Of a stretch of DNA of 64,000 nt, positions 43,467 through 52,933 are shown one piece after another. Source of the DNA: Candidatus Lernaella stagnicola (GTDB lineage Bacteria; Lernaellota; Lernaellaia; Lernaellales; Lernaellaceae); the NCBI GenBank assembly GCA_030765525.1, contig JAVCCK010000007.1, forward strand, positions 1 to 64,000, read 5' to 3'. Each line of letters opens with the position of its first letter. The first letter of the stretch is position 1. Both the position numbers and the translations under genes were made by a program. Below the pieces are notes generated by a model. The model had not been told where the DNA came from. It saw only the letters and a program-made list of their open reading frames with translations, and did no database searches.

Positions 43467-45710
43467 TCAGTCGATTAGGATGAACCACAGCGCCGCTTGC
43501 GCGACGTAGGTGGCCGCGAGGTGGTTGCTGCCGGGCGCCGAGGCCATAGATATGTGAGCGCCGGCCGAGCCCAACCAATCGACGGTTTGCGGTTGCCAGG
43601 CCCGCCGGGCGCGCGAGGCCAACATGAGGTCTTCGTCGATGCCCTGGTAAAGCACCACGAGGCCCGTGTCGCCACGAGGGGCGATGGCCACTTCGGATGC
43701 CGCGGCCATGTCATCGACCGTTTCCACTTCCCACGTGGCGCCGTTTTTCTGAGCGTGTCGCACCGTCGCGTTGTAGTAGTAAGCGACGTGCGGGACGCCG
43801 CCATCGTCGAAGGCAAGTGTGACGAAATCGCCGCCGTCGGAATCGACGGTTTCGAAATCCCAGGTATCGGCCTCACCGACAGCCATGCGGATCGCTCCGG
43901 CGGTCAGGTCGACAAAGACGATCCAAACCTCTTCGCCGCGCACCGCGATATCCGACCAGCAGCCCGCGACACCTCCGTCAGCCACTTGATGCGTCTGCCA
44001 AACTCCGCCCTCCGGCCTCGCGTAGTACAAGTCGCCCGCGTCGTCGTCGTAATACGAGACGTGCGCCGTGCCACCGGCATCAAGGGTCAGCGCGCTGTGC
44101 TTACCCGCACCGGGCGTCTCGGTGATGTTGTTGACGGACCAGACGCCGCCGCCGTTGTTGCCGTAGCGCAGGCGCGCGGTGGCTGCGTCGTAGTACGTCA
44201 CATGCGCCACGTCGCCCGCGTCGACGGCGATCGCAATATTTTCCACTTCCGATCCGATATCGGGATCGATCACTTGCGAGGCCCAACCGCCGCCGGTTTC
44301 AATCGCGTAACGCAACGTCGCCGTATTCGATTCGATATAGGCTACGTGTATCTCGCCGCTGATCGGATGCGCCGCCGCCGCGGTATCGCCGGTGGTGAAA
44401 CTGTGCCCGAAAAACGCCGGCGTATCCCAAGTCGAGCCATTTTTCCGGTACAGGCCCAGACCGCCGATGGATACGGCGATGTCGTCGACCGAGTGCGCGG
44501 TGATATACACCGCCTGACTTGAGCCGAGGTTTGATAGCTGCCACGCCTTGGCCGCGTTGTTGCCGTATACGCTGCCGGTGGAACTGCTGAAAAACACGAA
44601 GTGCACGACGTCATCAAGGTCCACCGTCATGGCCATTGTGTCGCCGACGCCCGACGCGCCGGGGATCGTTTCGTAGGTCAGCGCGTCGAAGGATCCGTAT
44701 GCGTAGTTCAACCCGTCCGGCGCCGCGTCATTGTGATAAATCACGTGCAGCGCGTCGGTGGAGTCAAAAGCCAATCCCGAGGCCCGGCCGCGCGATTTGC
44801 TGTCGGGAAGGGTGAGAGCTTCCCAACTGCCGCCGTTCTTGCGGGATAGTTCAACCTCACCGCCGCGGTTGTAGGAAAGATACGGCAACCCGTCGGGATC
44901 CAGCGCCAAGGCCGGAAAAGGGCCGACGTCCGTGCCGGTCGTGACGTCCTCGACGTCCCAACCGGTTATCGTTTGTCGCGCGTAACGCACGGCAATGGAT
45001 GCGCCCAGAGAGTCTTCCACGTTGTACACAATGTGCACCGTGCCGTCCTCGTCGACCGCAATCGCGCTGTAATGGCCGCAAATACCGTCTTCGTCCACGA
45101 CCTCGGTCGCCCAACGTCCGGCACCGTCACTAAGATACAGCAAGCGCTCGCTCTCCCAGGCGTGCATGGAAATATGCAGTGATCCATCCGGACCCAAAGC
45201 CGCCATGGGATTGCCGAAGATGCCCACCGCCGCGACGGTATAGTCCCACCCGGATGGGGTGCGACTGTACACCTGCAACTGGCGCGCCCGACTGCTGATG
45301 ACATACTCCTCACCGGCGGCGGTCATGGCCACCGCAGCACCCGAGAAGTTCCCACCGTCGATATAGTCGTGGTTGACGGTCAAATCGTCGTCGTCATCGT
45401 CGGTCGTGGTGTCGTCGTCGGTGGTGGTGTCATCGTCCGTGGTGGTGTCGTCGTCAGCGGTGGTGTCGTCGTCGGTGGTGGTGTCATCGTCGGTGGTGGT
45501 GTCGTCGTCGGTGGTGGTGTCATCGTCGGTGGTGGTGTCGTCGTCGGTGGTGGTGTCGTCATCGAGGGTGATGTCGTCATCGAGTGAAAAATCAGGACAG
45601 TCGGGGCAGTCACAACTTTCGTTGTCACCGCAATCGCAGCCACCAATCACAGACATAAATACGAGGAGAAACAAGAAAAGGAATACGTGGGCGAGATACT
45701 TGGCTGTCAT
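43467..45710 (-). CDS. Lipoprotein with TTTDDD repeat tether and beta-propeller-like domain
   Basis: 747 residues, ATG after AAGGAG. The signal ends VIGGC (Cys25), followed by a Cys/Asp-rich stretch and about ten TTTDDD units (residues ~46-110). The remaining ~630 residues are beta-rich modules of about 60-65 residues with DxDGxxHIxYxxxxx and LxLDxxGxxHVSYYDD, like six- to eight-bladed propeller repeats seen in bacterial surface proteins. The acidic repeat is likely a flexible stalk. Has a strong promoter and terminator of its own. Carbohydrate or protein binding is possible; no catalytic residues were seen. Confidence 0.75.
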   Translation of the reverse strand: MTAKYLAHVFLFLFLLVFMSVIGGCDCGDNESCDCPDCPDFSLDDDITLDDDTTTDDDTTTDDDTTTDDDTTTDDDTTTDDDTTADDDTTTDDDTTTDDDTTTDDDDDDLTVNHDYIDGGNFSGAAVAMTAAGEEYVISSRARQLQVYSRTPSGWDYTVAAVGIFGNPMAALGPDGSLHISMHAWESERLLYLSDGAGRWATEVVDEDGICGHYSAIAVDEDGTVHIVYNVEDSLGASIAVRYARQTITGWDVEDVTTGTDVGPFPALALDPDGLPYLSYNRGGEVELSRKNGGSWEALTLPDSKSRGRASGLAFDSTDALHVIYHNDAAPDGLNYAYGSFDALTYETIPGASGVGDTMAMTVDLDDVVHFVFFSSSTGSVYGNNAAKAWQLSNLGSSQAVYITAHSVDDIAVSIGGLGLYRKNGSTWDTPAFFGHSFTTGDTAAAAHPISGEIHVAYIESNTATLRYAIETGGGWASQVIDPDIGSEVENIAIAVDAGDVAHVTYYDAATARLRYGNNGGGVWSVNNITETPGAGKHSALTLDAGGTAHVSYYDDDAGDLYYARPEGGVWQTHQVADGGVAGCWSDIAVRGEEVWIVFVDLTAGAIRMAVGEADTWDFETVDSDGGDFVTLAFDDGGVPHVAYYYNATVRHAQKNGATWEVETVDDMAAASEVAIAPRGDTGLVVLYQGIDEDLMLASRARRAWQPQTVDWLGSAGAHISMASAPGSNHLAATYVAQAALWFILID
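45393..45572. repeat. Ten 18-bp tandem repeats encoding TTTDDD
   Basis: On the plus strand the unit is GTCRTCGTCGGTGGTGGT, repeated without gaps from 45393. Units alternate between GTCGTC and GTCATC at their start over much of the array, giving a 36-bp higher-order period, so pairs of units were probably duplicated together. The repeat keeps frame at any copy number. Confidence 0.9.
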
Positions 45711-45755
45711 GGCCAGTCTCCTTAAGCCCCCACGCGCCGACCCACGGCGGAGGTA

Positions 45756-45785
45756 ATTATACCAAGCTGTGGGGACCTTGTACAA
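45756..45785 (-). promoter_or_regulatory. Sigma70 promoter for the TTTDDD lipoprotein
   Basis: TTGTAC (45785-45780), 18-base spacer, perfect TATAAT (45761-45756). Leader of about 40 bases ending in AAGGAG. Confidence 0.7.
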
Positions 45786-45792
45786 TGATAAA

Positions 45793-45812
45793 CCGAAAAA
45801 GCGTCTTTTCGG
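45793..45812 (-). terminator. Possible terminator hairpin after the barrel gene
   Basis: Perfect inverted repeat CCGAAAA-AGCGTC-TTTTCGG located 17 bases beyond the barrel-gene stop and just upstream of the next promoter. The stem is AT-rich at its inner end and the U-tract weak. Confidence 0.35.
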
Positions 45813-45828
45813 GCCGTTTGCCGAGCGC

Positions 45829-46473
45829 TTACTCCACGATGAGGTAGAAATTCGTCAGCCACTCGGACCAATTGCCCCAGTCGGGAGTCGGATTGAAAAC
45901 TGCCGGTCCGGTGACATCGGCGGCGGGGTCGAAAAAGTCGTAGCGTTGCGTGACGACATAGGCTTCGGTTACGCCGATGCCGATTCCCTTGTATACAATT
46001 TCCAAGCCCGCTTCCGACGCGAAGAAGGCGGTTCCCGAGCTACCGTAGCCGACGAAGCCGGGCCCGCCGACTTGTCGGTAGTCTTGTCCGGCCCCGGCTG
46101 TAAAACGCGCCACGGGGCGGATAACTCCACCGAACAGGCCGTGGTACCGGTAGGCGATCGACCCCGTAAACGCGCTGCCGTCCATCATTTCGCCGTAGGC
46201 GTAACGATCAGTGAAACCGGTCAAGCCGCCGCCGAAATCGATGCGGTGATCGCCGGAAACCCATCGCCCGTAAAAGTTGGAGTAACGCGTCGGGCCGGGC
46301 GCGATCAGCGAATTCGCCAGGGGGTCGAGAGCCGGGTCGCGCCACACTTCGTTGCTATAGGTGAATTGGAAGAAATCGGTTTTCGGGGGAGTCGATGTAA
46401 GCGTGTCATCTTCGGCGGAAACGGGAGCACCGAGCAACAACACTATGAAAACCAGCCAAAGCGCGCGCCTCAT
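45829..46473 (-). CDS. Probable outer-membrane beta-barrel protein
   Basis: 214 residues. A signal peptide (MRRALWLVFIVLLLGAPVSA) is followed by amphipathic strands such as TRYSNFYGRWVSGDHRID and a glycine-rich turn set. No family was recognised, and the chain does not end in Phe/Trp, so barrel status is tentative. A weak ribosome site precedes the ATG. Downstream of parC on the same strand, 40 bases away. Confidence 0.5.
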   Translation of the reverse strand: MRRALWLVFIVLLLGAPVSAEDDTLTSTPPKTDFFQFTYSNEVWRDPALDPLANSLIAPGPTRYSNFYGRWVSGDHRIDFGGGLTGFTDRYAYGEMMDGSAFTGSIAYRYHGLFGGVIRPVARFTAGAGQDYRQVGGPGFVGYGSSGTAFFASEAGLEIVYKGIGIGVTEAYVVTQRYDFFDPAADVTGPAVFNPTPDWGNWSEWLTNFYLIVE

Positions 46474-46513
46474 AACCGCAGCGTAGCACTAGGCCGCGGG
46501 GCACGTCCACAAC

Positions 46514-48556
46514 TCATTCGCCGTTATTGCCGTTGTCGCCGTTTGTGCGATTCTCAAAAACCTGCGCCGAAATTTCCCGCACGCTGGAGATTTTGTGCTT
46601 GCTGATAATATTGCCGCCCGCGCCGCGTCCTTTGACCAACACTTCCGATAGATCGTAGTAGTGATCGGTCCGGATGCGCGGTTTTTTACGCAACTTCACG
46701 TAGACGAGAATCCGGTCGCCCGGCACGCAGAACAAGACCTTCGGCTTTTTCGCATTGCCCGCAATATTGTAAGGGCGTTCCCGCGTTACGCCGCCGACTG
46801 TGAAACGCTTCACCCAGGCTTTTCCGCTGAGGATATCTTCATAAATCAGGTTGAACACCGCCTCGCGGTCCTCGAGCGTAAATAACTGAACGTGGATAAT
46901 GTTTTCGCCTACGAAGACTTTGTCGCCGACCTTCACAACCTGCATCGTGCCGTTTTGCAGCATCACCAGCACGTCATCCAAGCTGGAACACGCGCCCAGG
47001 TCCTCGGCGTTTTTTAGCCCCGTGCCGATGAAGCCGCCTTCGCGATCGACGTACAGCTTCTCGGTGCGCGCCACGACCTCGACCGCCTTGATCGTGTCGA
47101 AATCCTCGATCACCGTCTTGCGTTCGCGGCCCTCGCCGTAGGTTTCCTGCAGGTAATCGAACCAGTCGATCGTGTACTGCGTGATGCTTCGCAGGTGACG
47201 TTTGACCTTCTTGATGTCCTTGTCGATGGCCAGCAGTTCGTCGCGCGCCCGTTCGGCGTCCCAGGCGCTGATGCGGCGCATCTTCACCTCGGTGAGCATT
47301 ACGAGGTCATCTTCATTGACTTCCCGCCGGAGTACCTTCTTGAAGGGTTCCAGGCCCGTTCGAATATTATCGAGCACCGCTTCCCACGTTTCGGCCTTCT
47401 CGATGCGCAAATAAATCCGGTTTTCGACGAATATCTGCACCAGGCTCTTGTGGTGCCATTTCGTCTCCAATTGATCCAATTGGTACTGTAGGTCGCTCCG
47501 GAGCAATTCCCGCGTCTGTTCGGCCGCGTGAGCGATTATCTCCATGGCGCCCATCGACTCCGGTCGCCCGTTGACGATTACCATGCCGTTCGGGCTGTGG
47601 CTGACTTCGCAATCGGTGAAGGCGTAAAGCTGGTCGATGGCCTGGTCCAGGTCGACGCCACGCTGGAAAGTCGCCTGGATGTCGACCTCCGCCGCCGTGT
47701 TGTCTTCCACCTTGGCCAGTTTGATTTTCCCCTTGTCGGCGGCGGCCAAAATCGAATCGATCAGCGATGTGGTCGTAGTCCCGTACGGAATCTCTTTGAT
47801 GACGACCGTTTTGCCCTTACCGATTTCGATCTTTGCCCGCACCTTCACGCGGCTTCCCGGCCGGCCGTCTTGGTAGTTGGACACGTCCGCCGAGCCGCCG
47901 GTCGGAAAATCGGGCAGCAATTCGAAAGGCTCTTTGCGCAAGTAGGCTTTGAGTGCTTCGAGCACTTCGATGAAATTGTGCGGCAGCAGGCGCGTGGAAA
48001 GGCCAACCGCGATACCTTCGGCGCCGGTGACCAGCAGGACCGGAAAACGCGCGGGGAGGCTGATCGGCTCTTTGTTGCGTCCGTCGTAGGACTTCTTGTA
48101 TTCCGTGAGATGCGGCGCGAACAATACGTCCTTAGCGAACTTTGTCAGCCGCGCCTCGATATAGCGCGCCGCCGCGGCGGAGTCGCCCGTGACAGGGTCG
48201 CCCCAGTTTCCCTGCGTGTCGATCAGCAGGTTGTGCTGCCCCATGCCGACCAGCGCCGCGCCGATCGACGCATCACCGTGGGGATGGAACTGCATCGTAT
48301 GTCCGATGATGTTCGCCACCTTGTTGTAGCGACCATCGTCCATCCGCCACATGGCGTACATCAGCCGGCGTTGCACGGGCTTGAAGCCGTCGGCGACGTC
48401 GGGGATCGCTCGGTCGGTGATTACATAAGAAGCATATTGCAGGAAATAGTCGCGGTAGGTGTGTTCCAGCGTCAGGTTCTTCGCCTTGGCGCCGGATGCC
48501 AGCGGCAATTCCTCTTGGGCGTTTTTCTTCTTGGTACCGCGTTTACGCTTCGCCAT
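46514..48556 (-). CDS. parC: DNA topoisomerase IV subunit A
   Basis: 680 residues. Motifs: DGFKPVQRRLMYAM, IIGHTMQFHPHGDASIG (QRDR) and AAAARYIEARL with the catalytic Tyr132, which attaches to the cut DNA strand. The C-terminal beta-pinwheel is short and of the ParC type, without the GyrA-box of gyrase. ParC with ParE decatenates chromosomes. It begins five bases after the parE stop, a two-gene operon. A basic start (AKRKRGTKKK) is unusual but plausible. Confidence 0.9.
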   Translation of the reverse strand: MAKRKRGTKKKNAQEELPLASGAKAKNLTLEHTYRDYFLQYASYVITDRAIPDVADGFKPVQRRLMYAMWRMDDGRYNKVANIIGHTMQFHPHGDASIGAALVGMGQHNLLIDTQGNWGDPVTGDSAAAARYIEARLTKFAKDVLFAPHLTEYKKSYDGRNKEPISLPARFPVLLVTGAEGIAVGLSTRLLPHNFIEVLEALKAYLRKEPFELLPDFPTGGSADVSNYQDGRPGSRVKVRAKIEIGKGKTVVIKEIPYGTTTTSLIDSILAAADKGKIKLAKVEDNTAAEVDIQATFQRGVDLDQAIDQLYAFTDCEVSHSPNGMVIVNGRPESMGAMEIIAHAAEQTRELLRSDLQYQLDQLETKWHHKSLVQIFVENRIYLRIEKAETWEAVLDNIRTGLEPFKKVLRREVNEDDLVMLTEVKMRRISAWDAERARDELLAIDKDIKKVKRHLRSITQYTIDWFDYLQETYGEGRERKTVIEDFDTIKAVEVVARTEKLYVDREGGFIGTGLKNAEDLGACSSLDDVLVMLQNGTMQVVKVGDKVFVGENIIHVQLFTLEDREAVFNLIYEDILSGKAWVKRFTVGGVTRERPYNIAGNAKKPKVLFCVPGDRILVYVKLRKKPRIRTDHYYDLSEVLVKGRGAGGNIISKHKISSVREISAQVFENRTNGDNGNNGE

Positions 48557-48561
48557 GGCCC

Positions 48562-50442
48562 TTACTTCTCCGCCTTGTCGCCGACGCGATCGATCGGTTC
48601 GAAAATGAGGTGTGCGATGATGTCTTCACGTCGCTCCGGAGTGTTCTTACCCATGTAGTAGCGCAACACCTCGCTCAACGGCTTAGTGTGCGGCCAATCC
48701 ACACGCTCCAGGCGCATGTTGGCGCCGATAAACTGGCCGAACTCGTTGGGCGAAATTTCACCCAGTCCCTTGAACCGCGTGATTTCCGTCGCGCGGCCCA
48801 ACGCGGCGACCGATTCTTGTTTTTCCGTTTCCGAGTAGCAGTATTGGGTTTCCTTCTTGTTGCGCACTCGGAACAGCGGCGTTTGCAGAATGTATAGATG
48901 GCCTTTTTTGACCAGGTCGGGATAGAACTGCAAAAAGAACGTGAGCAGTAGTAGCCGAATATGCATCCCGTCCACATCGGCGTCCGTCGCGACGATCACT
49001 TGATTGAAGCGAAGGCCGTCAAGATCGCCATCGACGCCCAGTGCGTGCTGCAACAAGTTCAGTTCTTCGTTTTGGTACACAACTTTCCGCGAATGCCCGA
49101 AGGTGTTGAGCGGCTTCCCCTTCAGCGCAAAAACCGCTTGGTATTCCGGATTACGCGCTTTGTTCATACTGCCCGAGGCGCTGTCGCCCTCGGTGATGAA
49201 AAGCTGGGTGAAAAAGCGGAATTCTTCGTTCAGATCCGTGTAGTGAACCTTGCAATCGCGCAGCTTCTTGTTATGGATGTTCGCCTTTTTCTCGCGTTCC
49301 TTGGCCAGCTTCTTAATGCCCGCCAGATCCTTCCGCTCACGTTCGTTGCGCAGAATCTTCTTCTGGATAGCCTCGGCGATATCGGGGTGCTTATGCAGGT
49401 GGCGCACGAGGTTCTCGCGTACGAAATCCACGACCCAGGACCGGACCGAGGGACCATCGGGCGTCACCGTCGCACTGCCCAGTTTCGTTTTGGTTTGCGA
49501 TTCGAAAACCGGCTCGTGCAAACGAACCAACACCGCGCCCACAATGCCGCCACGGGCGTCCTGCGCGTCGAAGTCCTTCTTGAAATACTCCCGGAAAGCT
49601 CGCAAGAGACCCTCGCGGAAGGCTGCCTGGTGCGTGCCGCCGTCGTGTGTGTATTGGCCGTTGACGAAAGACAAATACGACTCGCCATACTGGTTGACAT
49701 GGGTCAGGGCGAATTCGATGTCGTCGCCCACCACGTGAATCTTCGGGTAGAGGCCTTCGTCGGCCACTTCGCGATGCAGTAGGTCTCCCAAGCCGTTCTC
49801 GCTGGATATGACTTCGCCGTTGAAGTGGATCTTGAGCCCGCGATTCAAGTAGGCGTACATCCACAGGCGTTCGCGGATAAATTCCGACTGGAAGACAAAG
49901 CTCGGGAAAACGTCGGGGTCCGGACGAAAATGAACGAGTGTCCCGTTGCGCTGCTTGGAGCCTTTGGGCTTGCTCTCCTTTTTCAACTCGCCCCGCGAGA
50001 ACTCGGCGAATCTCATCTCGCCGTCGCGGTAGGATTCCACTCGGAAAAATTCCGACAGGGCGTTGACCGCCTTCGCCCCCACGCCATTGAGACCGACCGA
50101 ACGGTAAAATGCTCCCTCGTCGTACTTGGCGCCGGTGTTGATTTGCGCCACGCACTCCACCAATTTACCCAGCGGAATGCCGCGCCCGAAATCACGAACC
50201 ATCACCCCGTCGTCGTCCACGACGATTTCGATCTTGCGGCCCACGCCCATGAGAAATTCATCGACGCTGTTGTCGAGAATCTCCTTAAGCAGTACGTAGA
50301 TGCCGTCGTCGTATTGGGTTCCGTCGCCCAATTTGCCGATGTACATCCCCGGCCGCGTGCGGATGTGCTCGCGCCAATCTAACGATCGGACGTGCTCCTC
50401 GTTATAGGTGGCGTTTCCGCCCCCGTTTCGTTTCGCTGCCAA
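48562..50442 (-). CDS. parE: DNA topoisomerase IV subunit B
   Basis: 626 residues, TTG start after GAGGAG. GHKL ATPase domain: RTRPGMYIGKLG, EILDNSVDEFLMG, VRDFGRGIPLG and GVNGVGAKAVNALSE-like (GLNGVGAKAVNALSEFF). Toprim: FITEGDSASGSMNKA and VIVATDADVDGMHIR. Ends DIIAHLIFEPIDRVGDKAEK. Hydrolyses ATP for strand passage with ParC. Length is typical of ParE, and the fused pair parE-parC points to topoisomerase IV rather than gyrase. Confidence 0.92.
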   Translation of the reverse strand: MAAKRNGGGNATYNEEHVRSLDWREHIRTRPGMYIGKLGDGTQYDDGIYVLLKEILDNSVDEFLMGVGRKIEIVVDDDGVMVRDFGRGIPLGKLVECVAQINTGAKYDEGAFYRSVGLNGVGAKAVNALSEFFRVESYRDGEMRFAEFSRGELKKESKPKGSKQRNGTLVHFRPDPDVFPSFVFQSEFIRERLWMYAYLNRGLKIHFNGEVISSENGLGDLLHREVADEGLYPKIHVVGDDIEFALTHVNQYGESYLSFVNGQYTHDGGTHQAAFREGLLRAFREYFKKDFDAQDARGGIVGAVLVRLHEPVFESQTKTKLGSATVTPDGPSVRSWVVDFVRENLVRHLHKHPDIAEAIQKKILRNERERKDLAGIKKLAKEREKKANIHNKKLRDCKVHYTDLNEEFRFFTQLFITEGDSASGSMNKARNPEYQAVFALKGKPLNTFGHSRKVVYQNEELNLLQHALGVDGDLDGLRFNQVIVATDADVDGMHIRLLLLTFFLQFYPDLVKKGHLYILQTPLFRVRNKKETQYCYSETEKQESVAALGRATEITRFKGLGEISPNEFGQFIGANMRLERVDWPHTKPLSEVLRYYMGKNTPERREDIIAHLIFEPIDRVGDKAEK

Positions 50443-50649
50443 AAGTGGCTCCTCTTATCGCAAAAAAAATGACAACATTTAGTGCCACAAACAGGCGAAA
50501 ACGTCAAGATGTTGGACGTCTGCGACACAATTTTGGCCACGAATTCGAGAAATTGGCGGCTAATTTTCTGTCGGTTCCGGCTGATTTGGTCGTATCATGC
50601 GACGAGGACACATATTTACGGGCCATCTGGTCTCAATAAGGGATCGGTA

Positions 50650-50677
50650 TTGAAACCTGTCGCATTTTTTGTACAAT
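50650..50677 (+). promoter_or_regulatory. Sigma70 promoter placing the CDF transcript start at the ATG
   Basis: TTGAAA (50650-50655), 16 bases, TACAAT (50672-50677). The expected transcription start, 6-8 bases downstream, coincides with the ATG at 50684, and no ribosome site exists. The message is therefore probably leaderless. Confidence 0.6.
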
Positions 50678-50683
50678 ACGCCA

Positions 50684-51661
50684 ATGGGTAGCAAAACACC
50701 GCATTCGGTCGATCAAATGGGACGTCGTAAGCGCCGCGTGGCGATGCTTTCGGTCTTCTCGAATACCCTGCTGGTCATCGGCAAACTGGTCGCCGGATTG
50801 GCCATCGGTTCGGTCTCCATGATCTCCGAAGCGATACACTCTACGACCGACCTGGTCGCGGCGCTTATGGCGTGGTTCGCCGTATCCAACGCCGATAAAC
50901 CGCCCGATCACGACCATGCTTTCGGCCACGGAAAATTCGAGAGTCTATCGGGCGCGGTCGAAGCGCTGCTGATTTTTCTCGCGGCGATTTGGATCATTGT
51001 CGAGGCCGTCCAGAAGTTATTGCACCCCCACGAACTCGGGCAGGTCGCATGGGGCGTGGGCGTGATGCTCGTGGCGACCATTACGAACGTAATCGTCTCC
51101 TCGCTGCTGATGAAAGTGGGCAAAGAAACCGAGTCGCTGGCGTTGCAGGCCGACGCATGGCACCTGAGCACCGACGCGCTAACCTCGGCCGGCGTGATGG
51201 TGGGCTTGGGCGTGATTTGGCTGGGTCGGTGGCTCAATCCGGCGTGGAATCTGGTGTGGATCGATCCGGTCGTCGCGATCGGCATGGCGCTGATTATCAT
51301 CCACGCGGCCTATCGTTTGACGAAGCAGGCCGTGAGGGATTTGATCGACGCCAGTTTGCCCGAAGCGGAAGTCGCCGCCGTGCGCGAGATTATCACTTCG
51401 TATTCACAGGCCGTGCGTGGTTATCACAAGCTCAAAACCCGCCGGGCGGGTCCTTATCGCTTCGTCGAGTTTCACGTGCAGGTCGACGCGTCGATGAGCG
51501 TAGAAGAAGCTCACTCTCTCGCCGACGGCCTCGAAGAGGCAATCCGCAGCCGCCTGATGCGCTCCTCTGTCACGGTGCACATCGAACCATGCGACGGGCA
51601 ATGCGATGCCGAATGCCACGAGGGCTGCCTGCACCCCGAGAAGCCCGCGCCGCCATCCTGA
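50684..51661 (+). CDS. Cation diffusion facilitator (CDF) metal exporter
   Basis: 325 residues. Six helices; helix II has the metal site ISEAIHSTTDLVA and the next loop HDHAFGHGKFESLSG, diagnostic of CDF proteins. Helix V carries ALQADAWHLSTDALTSAG (H-x3-D site). The cytosolic domain ends with a Cys/His cluster CDGQCDAECHEGC, likely a metal sensor. It exports Zn, Co, Fe or Mn by proton exchange; the HD/HD motif pair would be compatible with zinc. The Cys-rich end is unusual for the family. Confidence 0.9.
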   Translation: MGSKTPHSVDQMGRRKRRVAMLSVFSNTLLVIGKLVAGLAIGSVSMISEAIHSTTDLVAALMAWFAVSNADKPPDHDHAFGHGKFESLSGAVEALLIFLAAIWIIVEAVQKLLHPHELGQVAWGVGVMLVATITNVIVSSLLMKVGKETESLALQADAWHLSTDALTSAGVMVGLGVIWLGRWLNPAWNLVWIDPVVAIGMALIIIHAAYRLTKQAVRDLIDASLPEAEVAAVREIITSYSQAVRGYHKLKTRRAGPYRFVEFHVQVDASMSVEEAHSLADGLEEAIRSRLMRSSVTVHIEPCDGQCDAECHEGCLHPEKPAPPS

Positions 51662-51766
51662 AGTCGGCATGGGGTTGAACTGCGCCGGCCCAACGCGGAC
51701 AATGATTTCGTCGGCCGCCGCCGGCCCGCAACACGCGGTAAACAACCAACGGGTATAGCCTTCGAG

Positions 51767-52837
51767 ATGGGCGAGGAAATCGATACGCAAGCCACGACCG
51801 GTGGCGCTTCGGCAAACCGCGAGAGGAAACCGCGACGCAAACGCTTGCCGCGTTTTGTTCTGTTTATCGTGGTAATCCTCCACTTGTTTTTCGCCGGGGC
51901 GGAGATCGTCGCCCGTGTTGCGGGGCCGGACATACCGCGATACGAGCGTGACGAACCCACCTGGATGCTGTTTGAACTAACCAATATTTACGGACAACAC
52001 GATCGCGCGAAGTTTATAAAAAATAAAGGGACGCAATATCCTACCGATTCCCCACGCCCACGCGTTATTTGCCTTGGGAGTTCGAGCACCTATGGCGCGG
52101 GTTTAGAAGACATACAAGACGCCTTTCCCGGCGTATTGCAGCAGCAACACCCCGAATGGGATGTAATCAACGCCGGCTGTGGGGGCCACGTCGCCTATCA
52201 ATTGAGCATTTATTTGCGTGAGGTGCTAATGCGCCTGAAGCCGAAAGTCGTCGTGCTCTATTACGGCGGCAACGAGAGCTTCGGGGCTTCGACGAAGAGT
52301 TTCTATCCTCGCGCCCAACAGATCGTGGCGGCGATGCGCGCGCGCGGCGACGACTCGCTCGGGGAACTTGAGAGCGCCGTGAGTCATGGAACGGCGAATC
52401 GTATAGGTCTGGCCCTGTATCAGGCGCTCGACCGCAGCCAGGCGTTTCTCTGGTGGCGGGATCGCGTGTTGCAGGCACGTAGAGAGGCGGATCTTCTTGC
52501 GGACGTGGCGGACGTCGAATCCTTTCGCATTCCGCCCACGCCGCGCGAAATTCTCGCCGGCATGGCCGAGGCGACGCGAGCCGGCGGCGCCACGCTCATA
52601 CTGATGCCGGAAATTGACAGCGGAACGCGCCACGCTCACGACACGACGACCGCGGCGATGCGTGAAACGGCCGCGCAGGAAAACGTTTTGTTCGTCGATC
52701 CCTTGGCTGTCTTGAACGATCCGGCGCTTTTCCTTGACACTACCCACCTCACTCCGGAAGGGCATCAAACGTTTGCGGCGTTTCTGGACAAGCGCTTGAG
52801 TGAGTTGATGACCGAGGAAAATCAAAGCTCGCCTTAG
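51767..52837 (+). CDS. Membrane-anchored SGNH/GDSL-type hydrolase
   Basis: 356 residues. A basic N-terminus then one helix (VLFIVVILHLFFAGAEIVA, ~residues 31-49) gives a type II anchor. Catalytic blocks: CLGSSSTYGAG (block I Ser), INAGCGGHVAYQ (block II Gly), YYGGNES (block III Asn) and LDTTHLTPEGH (block V Asp/His). Such enzymes hydrolyse esters, including O-acetyl groups on polysaccharides. The catalytic domain would be outside the cytoplasmic membrane. No strong ribosome site. Between CDF and M15-peptidase genes. Confidence 0.8.
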   Translation: MGEEIDTQATTGGASANRERKPRRKRLPRFVLFIVVILHLFFAGAEIVARVAGPDIPRYERDEPTWMLFELTNIYGQHDRAKFIKNKGTQYPTDSPRPRVICLGSSSTYGAGLEDIQDAFPGVLQQQHPEWDVINAGCGGHVAYQLSIYLREVLMRLKPKVVVLYYGGNESFGASTKSFYPRAQQIVAAMRARGDDSLGELESAVSHGTANRIGLALYQALDRSQAFLWWRDRVLQARREADLLADVADVESFRIPPTPREILAGMAEATRAGGATLILMPEIDSGTRHAHDTTTAAMRETAAQENVLFVDPLAVLNDPALFLDTTHLTPEGHQTFAAFLDKRLSELMTEENQSSP

Positions 52838-52933
52838 CCTTCTTCCCCGGGTGCCGAATATCAGAGCCGCGTGTCCCGTAGGTTCTCCGTCTCTCGCGAT
52901 GATAGGAAGAGAAACATCGGAAACGGGGAAGCT

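Noticed and set aside
45393-45572. CRISPR-like tandem array
   Set aside because: Units are 18 bp without spacers and lie in frame in a lipoprotein gene.
47528-48658. 376-codon plus-strand frame
   Set aside because: Opposite parC, which has full catalytic motifs.
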